NCBI GenBank assembly: GCA_031254385.1
Contig: JAIRUO010000070.1
Span: forward strand, 1 to 5,010
DNA length: 5,010 nt
Origin: Treponema sp.
GTDB lineage: Bacteria; Spirochaetota; Spirochaetia; Treponematales; Breznakiellaceae
Reading direction: 5' to 3'
Below are positions 1 through 5,010 of the stretch, one piece after another (position 1 is the stretch's first letter; the number at the start of each line of letters is the position of its first letter). The notes beneath the pieces are model-generated. The model did not search any database and had not been told where the DNA came from. It worked only from the letters and a program-made list of their open reading frames with translations. The position numbers and the translations under genes are program-made.

Positions 1-14
1 CTATCTATTGCCAT
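1..14 (-). CDS. Probable start of the next operon gene (3' partial, four to five codons)
   Basis: Thirteen bases after the TAA of the six-TM receptor an ATG (14-12) opens a frame reading MAID before the window ends. It is preceded by GGAAGG (24-19), a good Shine-Dalgarno match at a slightly short four-base spacing. Spacing and strand match the rest of the operon, where gaps are minus 4 to 16 nt. Nothing can be said about the product from four residues. CheW, CheA, a response regulator or CheB would be expected from gene order in chemosensory clusters, but that is inference only. Confidence 0.45.
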
Positions 15-18
15 GTAT

Positions 19-24
19 CCTTCC
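19..24 (-). promoter_or_regulatory. Probable ribosome-binding site of the gene starting at 14
   Basis: GGAAGG on the minus strand lies four bases before the ATG at 14, within the 13 bases between the receptor stop and that ATG. It is the main evidence that another gene begins at the window edge. Confidence 0.5.
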
Positions 25-27
25 GTA

Positions 28-1575
28 TTAAATGACGGCAGATTTCCCTGCGCTAGCAGAACCAACATTGTCTTGGATATTCAACAGAACACCTAATTCC
101 TGAATCATCTGCGTAAGACTTTCTGCAGAAGCAGTGGCGATTTTAGTGGAGTCCAGAAAGTTGCTTAGCCCTGAAGAAATATCCACAATCGCAATATTAA
201 TCTGCTCAGTGGACTTTTGCTGCTTTTGGGTAGACACGGTTATAGTCTGCGCCTGGTTTGCGGTTATTTCCGCTCCGGAACGGATTTCCCGGAAAATGTC
301 TTCAAGTTCCTTGATAAGGTTGTTGCCCTCGGTTATTTTGTCCGCGCTTTCCTCGCTGGAAATGATCAGCGATGATGATGAATCCTGTATCTCCTCAAGC
401 TGGCCGCGTATTTGTTTTGTAAGGGCCGCAATGTCATCTGCAAGGCGGTTTACCTCGGTTGCCACCACCGAGAAACGCTTACCTCTATCACCGGCACTTG
501 CCGCTTCAAGAGAAGCGTTAAACGCAATTACTTTGGTTTGATCGGTAATGGTATTGATCGTTTTGATAATGTCGCGGATCTTGATTATTTTATTCCCAAG
601 GGCGATAATGCCGGAAATAACCCCATCGTTTTTCTTTTTGATATCTCCCATCTGATTTACATTGTGCTCCAGAACTGAAAACCCGTGTATAACATCGTTT
701 TCCATTTTTGACGCGATAGTTGCAACGCTTGATGTTTTGTCGGCAATTTCAACTGCGATCTGCGTGTTTTCCTTTATCGTACTTTCTATTTCCTGTACGC
801 TGGCAGCCTGATTGTTTGCGGTGGAAAAAATATTCTTTGAGGACATAAAAATTTCATCGGTAGATTTCCGTATCGTTGTTGCCATATTGCGTGTTTGCTC
901 GACAACTTTTGAAGCCGCTTCAGTGGCTGCGGTTTCAGTTTCTATCATATTGTTAAACAGCGTAAGGTGGCGCTTGCAGGCCATGCCGGTAAGTGCCCCG
1001 GCTACCATCATGCACATAACACGAAATGTTTCATTGTACAGAGGAAAAGTCACTCCCATTTCTTTGTTTCCAAGCATAAAATAATAAGGCAAATCCAGTA
1101 CCTTCCCATTTGCGATAATGACTATTGAATAACAAAGACCAGCGAATATGCCAGAAAAAATCGCGCATCTGACACTATACCTAAAAGAGCCTACAAGAAT
1201 GAGCAGAACATAAAATTGAGCCAATATGGAAAGATATATTATAGGCGGACTTACATCAGGATAGGTACAAGTAAGCCAAATACTGGCGCTCATGAGTATC
1301 ATATCAAGAATGACGCATATATATTTGAACTGTTTTGGCAGCGTTTCCTTCTTGCGTACATATAAAAATGTAAGAACAGAATACAGAAGAAATAGACTGG
1401 TACCAATATGTGCACGCCAGGGTACAAAACCATATCCCTCCGCATTTCTGACAAAAGAGATAGCTGCTAGACTGACTACATAAATGAAAGCAAGCACAAG
1501 GCGAAAAACATTTATTATCTTTTCTCCTTCGTATTCATCGTGTCTAATTTTTCCTTCAAATTCACTCGTGGTCAT
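28..1575 (-). CDS. Methyl-accepting chemotaxis protein with six-TM N-terminal module and no HAMP, 40H signalling domain
   Basis: A chemoreceptor whose input domain appears to be the membrane module itself. Hydrophobic segments lie at about 21-42, 57-73, 85-103, 112-131, 138-155 and 184-202. The loops are short, the longest being about 156-183, so there is no sizeable periplasmic sensor. TM6 runs through the basic CKRH (200-203) straight into a coiled coil (about 205-250) with no recognisable HAMP. The signalling domain spans about 250-500, with its hairpin tip at 337-380 (TDQTKVIAFNASLEAASAGD, then RFSVVATEVNRLADD). The C-terminus is a short Gly/Ser/Ala tail with no CheR-binding pentapeptide. 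All six cysteines (87, 103, 137, 148, 188, 200) lie in or at the edge of the membrane part. The start overlaps the previous receptor's stop (ATGA) and has AGGAG six bases upstream. The membrane module loosely recalls N-terminal regions of spirochaete membrane cyclases, which is unverified. MCP identity is firm; the stimulus is unknown. Confidence 0.95.
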   Translation of the reverse strand: MTTSEFEGKIRHDEYEGEKIINVFRLVLAFIYVVSLAAISFVRNAEGYGFVPWRAHIGTSLFLLYSVLTFLYVRKKETLPKQFKYICVILDMILMSASIWLTCTYPDVSPPIIYLSILAQFYVLLILVGSFRYSVRCAIFSGIFAGLCYSIVIIANGKVLDLPYYFMLGNKEMGVTFPLYNETFRVMCMMVAGALTGMACKRHLTLFNNMIETETAATEAASKVVEQTRNMATTIRKSTDEIFMSSKNIFSTANNQAASVQEIESTIKENTQIAVEIADKTSSVATIASKMENDVIHGFSVLEHNVNQMGDIKKKNDGVISGIIALGNKIIKIRDIIKTINTITDQTKVIAFNASLEAASAGDRGKRFSVVATEVNRLADDIAALTKQIRGQLEEIQDSSSSLIISSEESADKITEGNNLIKELEDIFREIRSGAEITANQAQTITVSTQKQQKSTEQINIAIVDISSGLSNFLDSTKIATASAESLTQMIQELGVLLNIQDNVGSASAGKSAVI

Positions 1576-3530
1576 ACAGTACTCCTCTTTTTGGTTTGAT
1601 ATTTTGCGAGAGTATTTTTTAACTCTACAGACATCTTATTTAGGCTATCTACCGTTGTCGATGTCGAGGCCGTAGCAATTACAAACTGATTGACACCTGC
1701 TGAGATTTCCTTTAACGCGATAAAGATCTGCGCAGAAGCCAATTCCTGCTGCCTACTCAAAGCAGAAATTTGCGAAGAGCTGGCCGCTACATCCTGAGAG
1801 ACTTCCACAATATTTTCAAATACCTTTTTCTGCTCAACCATGCTATTGTATCCCGACTTAATTGACTCGGCACCTTCATTCGCCCCACTGATAAGTATCT
1901 GAGATGCGTTCTGTAGTTCCGCGATTTTTTCTTTTATTTCGAGTAATGATTCCACAACATTGTCTGCAAAGCGCCGTATCTCGCTGGCTACTACAGCAAA
2001 GCGCATACCTGCCTCGCCAGATGAAGATGCTTCAAGTGCTGCGTTAAATGCGATGAGCTTAGTCTGGTCTGCAATTGTGTCGATTAGTTGTACCGACTCG
2101 TCAACACGGGAAAGTGTATCGACCAGGTTCTTGATCTCGTCAATTATCTTGGCATTTTGATCCCGTATATCCAGCATCATTTTTTCATTGACATCCCGAA
2201 TTGCAGCACCCTGCAAACTCAGTTCGCCGGTTCGCGCCGCCATGTCAGCAACCGCCGAGGTTTTTGTCGCAACCTGTGCGCTAAGTTCCTTATTATTTTC
2301 CATGGTGCTGACAATTTCAGCCACACTGGCAGATTGCTCGTTGGCGGTGGCGCTGATTTCTTGTGCCGAGGTAGAAAGGTCATATACTGCATCTGAAACC
2401 ATGGATGCACTCTCGTTGAACGAAATAAAAGCTTGTCTTATTTTCTCTATAAATGCATCCAACCACAACATCAATTCTCCTATTTCGTCCCGAGAAAGAT
2501 CATCCATACCTACCGATAGATCGTTGTTTAACAGGGCCTTGAAAACACGCTCAGCATTATCTGTGGATCTACGAATGTTTAGCAGCATAATAACCATTAC
2601 CGCAAGTGCCAGGGCATTTGCAACAAGGATAAGGACAAGCAACTGGTTAAAGCGCCGTTCTTGGGATTGGATTCTATCTTCGATCAATGTTTGCAAGCGA
2701 TCAAGAGAATTATACTGCAACTGGAATAAGGCATTATGTGCATTATTCGCAGTATTACTAACTGTAGCTAGCTGTACCACGCTGTCCGGCGTACTGATTA
2801 TATTTTTTAGGTCTTCGGAAAATAAAGTAATGGTACCGTAGCACTCCCTTAAAAGATCTTCGAATGATAAGGGACTCAATCTGTTTTGTATACGGGGCAA
2901 ATCGGAAAAAGTGAGAATTCCAAGGTACCGATCAATTTCGTTTCTCTGGCTTTGTACCAATTCCCCGTTTTCCATTGTCCTAAATATATTGCAAATTGTA
3001 ATTATTCTTTCCTGCGCCTGAGGTAAATCTTGAACTATCGCGGCTATCAGATAGGCATTTTCAAGATCGCTATCAGTAACAAGCCCTGAAATATTTTCAA
3101 CATGAACCATCAATCTACACAGATCCTGTACGAATTGAGCGTAAGCCGACAGAACCTGATCTCGCGTCCTACTGCCGGATATTTGGTTCCAGTTTTCAAT
3201 AAGATAATCAGGCGAAACAATAATGGCCTCTTTACCAAAATATCTTTCATACTTTTCTTCCAGTTCAAAAAGCAAATCTGTTGCATACTGCCTACTATAT
3301 CCGAGATCGCCAGACGCAGCGTCAATGGAAAGCCGTACATACTGTGGGACGATCTGCATAAGGGATATGGCAGGACGTAGAACCTCAATACCTTTTAATT
3401 CGTTCTGATCTTTCTGTATTGAGGCTATAAAATTTGAAGAAAACAAAAAAATCATTATTACCAGCGGTAGAAAAAAGAATGCTACGGAAATAGCTGCTTT
3501 TGTTATTGTCTTTACATTCCTGCCAATCAT
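1572..3530 (-). CDS. Methyl-accepting chemotaxis protein, two TM segments, helical periplasmic sensor, HAMP, 40H signalling domain
   Basis: An inner-membrane chemoreceptor that should relay ligand state to a CheA/CheW complex. A basic N-terminus leads to TM1 (about 12-35). A periplasmic domain follows (about 36-296), predicted all-helical and nearly Cys-free, with KGIEVLRPAISLMQ (47-60) and NAYLIAAIVQDLPQ (158-171). These resemble elements of the large helical-bundle sensor domains of MCPs and histidine kinases; the ligand is unknown. TM2 is about 297-318, HAMP about 319-370 (DEIGELMLWLDAF) and the signalling coiled coil about 375-640. The hairpin tip is at 487-524 (ADQTKLIAFNAALEASSSGE, then RFAVVASEIRRFADN). 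There is no C-terminal CheR-tethering pentapeptide; the protein ends KKRSTV. The start is supported by AGAGG five bases upstream. It lies 16 nt after the methyltransferase gene and overlaps the next receptor by 4 nt (ATGA), implying translational coupling. The MCP call is firm; the name of the sensor fold is not. Confidence 0.96.
   Translation of the reverse strand: MIGRNVKTITKAAISVAFFFLPLVIMIFLFSSNFIASIQKDQNELKGIEVLRPAISLMQIVPQYVRLSIDAASGDLGYSRQYATDLLFELEEKYERYFGKEAIIVSPDYLIENWNQISGSRTRDQVLSAYAQFVQDLCRLMVHVENISGLVTDSDLENAYLIAAIVQDLPQAQERIITICNIFRTMENGELVQSQRNEIDRYLGILTFSDLPRIQNRLSPLSFEDLLRECYGTITLFSEDLKNIISTPDSVVQLATVSNTANNAHNALFQLQYNSLDRLQTLIEDRIQSQERRFNQLLVLILVANALALAVMVIMLLNIRRSTDNAERVFKALLNNDLSVGMDDLSRDEIGELMLWLDAFIEKIRQAFISFNESASMVSDAVYDLSTSAQEISATANEQSASVAEIVSTMENNKELSAQVATKTSAVADMAARTGELSLQGAAIRDVNEKMMLDIRDQNAKIIDEIKNLVDTLSRVDESVQLIDTIADQTKLIAFNAALEASSSGEAGMRFAVVASEIRRFADNVVESLLEIKEKIAELQNASQILISGANEGAESIKSGYNSMVEQKKVFENIVEVSQDVAASSSQISALSRQQELASAQIFIALKEISAGVNQFVIATASTSTTVDSLNKMSVELKNTLAKYQTKKRSTV
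1582..1588 (-). promoter_or_regulatory. Ribosome-binding site of the six-TM receptor, inside the upstream gene
   Basis: AGAGGAG on the minus strand ends six bases before the ATG at 1575. It is embedded in the last codons of the upstream receptor (the KKRST codons), whose stop overlaps this start as ATGA. A strong site plus an overlapping stop/start is the usual layout for translational coupling, which would help keep the two receptors at related levels. Confidence 0.8.
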
Positions 3531-3535
3531 ACATA

Positions 3536-3540
3536 CCTCT
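3536..3540 (-). promoter_or_regulatory. Ribosome-binding site of the HAMP-containing receptor
   Basis: AGAGG on the minus strand ends five bases before the ATG at 3530, inside the 16-nt gap after the methyltransferase stop. An out-of-frame ATG lies at 3534-3532, four bases upstream of the chosen one. It sits too close to the Shine-Dalgarno core to be the likely start and is in the wrong frame for the receptor. Confidence 0.75.
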
Positions 3541-3546
3541 TTTTAT

Positions 3547-5010
3547 TCACGTCAATTTTCGTTCAAGAATCCGAAGAAAATAATCCGCTGAGAAGCCGCC
3601 CATGCAACACTCGTAATGGAGTTTCTTGTCCGGCCCAATACTCTTCCAAAGCTCAATGCTTTCGATGGCTTTTTTGATCTTGTATTCATATTTGGCGCGA
3701 TGTCCATCTGCGGCTAATGTTGCAATTCGATAAAATGCGGGCCAAAATGCCTTGTCTTTTCCTGCCGCGACTTCATAAAAATTCTCCGCATCTTTGGCCT
3801 TACCCCTAAAAAAATGATAGTCGCCGCGTAAAAATTGAGTAAGCGTTACGGTGCTGTATTTTTCCATCTGCGACAGAACCAAATCTGCGGAATTAAAATC
3901 CTGGATATTCAAAAAATACACTGCGGAAGCGGCAAGTTCGCTGCCGCTAAGAGAACTAGTATCTTTAATATTGTCGGCTTCACTTCCGGCCACATTCTTC
4001 GTGTTTGCAAAAGCTTCTACGGTCTTTTTCGCGTTGGGCTGCCCTTCTTCCGTTCCGAGTATGGTCATTATTTTTTCGTAGTCTATTACCAGTTCAGCCT
4101 TCTGTGGCTGAGTGCGTTTGGGCATAATGGGTTTGTCCCGATCACTACGAACCTGCGTCTCCGCACGAATAGCATGTTCCTTTTTTACGGGAGCTGCCAC
4201 AACTTGATTCCCCTCAAGGCTACTTGGAAAAAAGACCCCTGAAGTTTTCTGGAAATAAAACACATCAGACGCATATCGACTGGCAAGCATGGGATGGTTT
4301 ACCGAAGATGTTTCGGTAATTCCCAGAAACAGAATCCCGTCCACAAAAAGAGATTCGGCAAGATCATTTATTACGATCATGCGGTTTCTGGAAGTAAAAT
4401 AAATCAAGGCATTCCTAAAAAAAATAACATCATACTGGCTGCTCAGTCCGCGCATAATATTATGATTGAAGAAACGCACCTTCTGGCGGATATTTTCTGA
4501 AACTACATATTTGCCATTATCGGGAATAAGGTATAAATCCAAGATATATTTCCAGCTTGATCCATCGCCACGCAGTGTGTTAGCAGTATAACGGGCGGTC
4601 TTCGCTGTTTCGATCTCATCGGCGCTGATATCAAACGCGTCTATTTCAAAATCAAAATACCGCCCTCCTTTCGCGTGATAATCAAGCAGCATGGCAATAC
4701 TATACGCCTCGCAACCTATCGAAGTTGCGGCGGAGCAAACACGTATGGGACGCTTCAATGTGGCCAGTTGAGGCAAAAGACGGGCCAGAAGCTCAAAATG
4801 GGCACCTTCCCTAAAAAAATAAGTTTCGTTAGTTGTCACAAATCTTGAGATTTCAAAAACTTTTTCCCGGGAGGTAAACATGGATTCAAAAGCTGCGGGA
4901 TTTTCGATAAAAGACGCTCCGCAGCCTTTTTCAATGTATTCATTCAGTTTTTTTATATCTTCACTTTCTGTTTTTATGCCGAATACCTGCTCGACTCTAT
5001 GGTAGAGAAA
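3547..5010 (-). CDS. CheR-type chemoreceptor glutamate methyltransferase with C-terminal TPR-like region (5' partial)
   Basis: Transfers methyl groups from S-adenosylmethionine to receptor glutamates, in the cytoplasm. Counting from the first in-window residue (487 in all), residues 1-75 are the end of the CheR N-terminal helical domain, with TTNETYFFRE at 59-68. The SAM-binding fold follows: VCSAATSIGCEAYSIAML (91-108), the acidic residue of AFDIS (D127), and FFRNALIYF (197-205), matching the usual CRN.LIYF motif. Residues about 256-350 are a charged, Pro/Lys-rich linker. Residues about 352-440 look like TPR helices (LRGDYHFFRGKAKDAENFYE), and the protein ends GGFSADYFLRILERKL. Total length is well above the roughly 270-290 residues of plain CheR, as in WspC/FrzF-like proteins. 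The first Met (4881) has no ribosome-binding site, and 43 further in-frame codons reach the window edge, so the true start lies outside. It is followed after 16 nt by a receptor gene, its probable substrate. The family call is firm; the TPR call is by pattern. Confidence 0.94.
   Translation of the reverse strand, partial: FLYHRVEQVFGIKTESEDIKKLNEYIEKGCGASFIENPAAFESMFTSREKVFEISRFVTTNETYFFREGAHFELLARLLPQLATLKRPIRVCSAATSIGCEAYSIAMLLDYHAKGGRYFDFEIDAFDISADEIETAKTARYTANTLRGDGSSWKYILDLYLIPDNGKYVVSENIRQKVRFFNHNIMRGLSSQYDVIFFRNALIYFTSRNRMIVINDLAESLFVDGILFLGITETSSVNHPMLASRYASDVFYFQKTSGVFFPSSLEGNQVVAAPVKKEHAIRAETQVRSDRDKPIMPKRTQPQKAELVIDYEKIMTILGTEEGQPNAKKTVEAFANTKNVAGSEADNIKDTSSLSGSELAASAVYFLNIQDFNSADLVLSQMEKYSTVTLTQFLRGDYHFFRGKAKDAENFYEVAAGKDKAFWPAFYRIATLAADGHRAKYEYKIKKAIESIELWKSIGPDKKLHYECCMGGFSADYFLRILERKLT

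Noticed and set aside
1572..1575. ATGA overlap as a possible frameshift joining the two receptors into one broken gene.
   Set aside because: Each side is a complete receptor with its own membrane and signalling domains, and the downstream start has a strong ribosome-binding site, so these are two overlapping genes.
2188..2841. A 217-codon open frame on the plus strand.
   Set aside because: It is antisense to the HAMP and signalling-domain coding sequence of the receptor at 1572-3530. It is rich in Ser/Thr/Ala, as expected for the reverse of MCP helical codons, and has no recognisable domain.
3110..3388. Alternative minus-strand frame of 92 codons inside the periplasmic domain region.
   Set aside because: It overlaps the receptor in another frame; the receptor frame is continuous and domain-consistent through this region, with no frameshift sign.
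3531..3546. Possible promoter or terminator between the methyltransferase and the first receptor.
   Set aside because: The gap is only 16 nt, is occupied by the ribosome-binding site and shows no hairpin.
3835..4242. A 135-codon plus-strand frame opposite the linker/TPR region.
   Set aside because: It is antisense to a well-supported coding region, with no ribosome-binding site or motif of its own.
4872..5003. Plus-strand frame of about 40 codons starting at the ATG at 4880, preceded by a good-looking GGGAGGT Shine-Dalgarno.
   Set aside because: It lies wholly antisense to the conserved N-terminal part of the methyltransferase, its composition looks like a shadow (Ser/Phe-rich), and the ribosome-binding match arises from the complementary codons.

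Overview
The window holds part of one tightly packed chemosensory operon, read entirely on the minus strand (right to left in these coordinates). In transcription order it contains a CheR-type chemoreceptor methyltransferase with a C-terminal TPR-like extension (3547-5010, 5' end outside the window), a classical two-TM chemoreceptor with a large helical periplasmic domain and HAMP (1572-3530), a second chemoreceptor with a six-TM membrane-embedded N-terminus and no HAMP (28-1575), and probably the first codons of a further gene (1-14). Gaps are 16 nt, a 4-nt ATGA overlap and 13 nt, and each internal start has a purine-rich ribosome-binding site. There is no room for an internal promoter or terminator of ordinary size and none was seen. 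No RNA gene, CRISPR array, insertion sequence or extended repeat was found, and no non-coding stretch reaches 300 bases.

The genes form a functional set: two receptors plus the enzyme that methylates receptor glutamates. By hand alignment with E. coli Tsr recalled from memory, both receptor cytoplasmic domains are two heptads longer on each arm (the 40H length class). They share the same departures from the usual hairpin-tip consensus (QTK..AFNA.LEA, Ser where Tsr has Arg388, and RF where Tsr has GF). This suggests they belong to one signalling unit with its own CheA/CheW, which would lie outside the window. A TPR-bearing CheR next to its receptors is a layout known from WspC- and FrzF-type systems, so the output may be something other than, or additional to, flagellar chemotaxis. 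That is inference.

The organism is a Gram-negative-type bacterium, since the first receptor has a large extracytoplasmic sensor domain, with moderate to low GC. The QTK/AFNA tip variant and the six-TM module recall receptors and cyclases of spirochaetes and deltaproteobacteria-like groups, but this is memory-based and weak; no taxonomic marker gene is present.

The main annotation correction is that the methyltransferase frame stays open from its first in-window Met (4881) to the window edge. The missing residues belong to the CheR N-terminal domain, so that Met is internal and the gene is partial.
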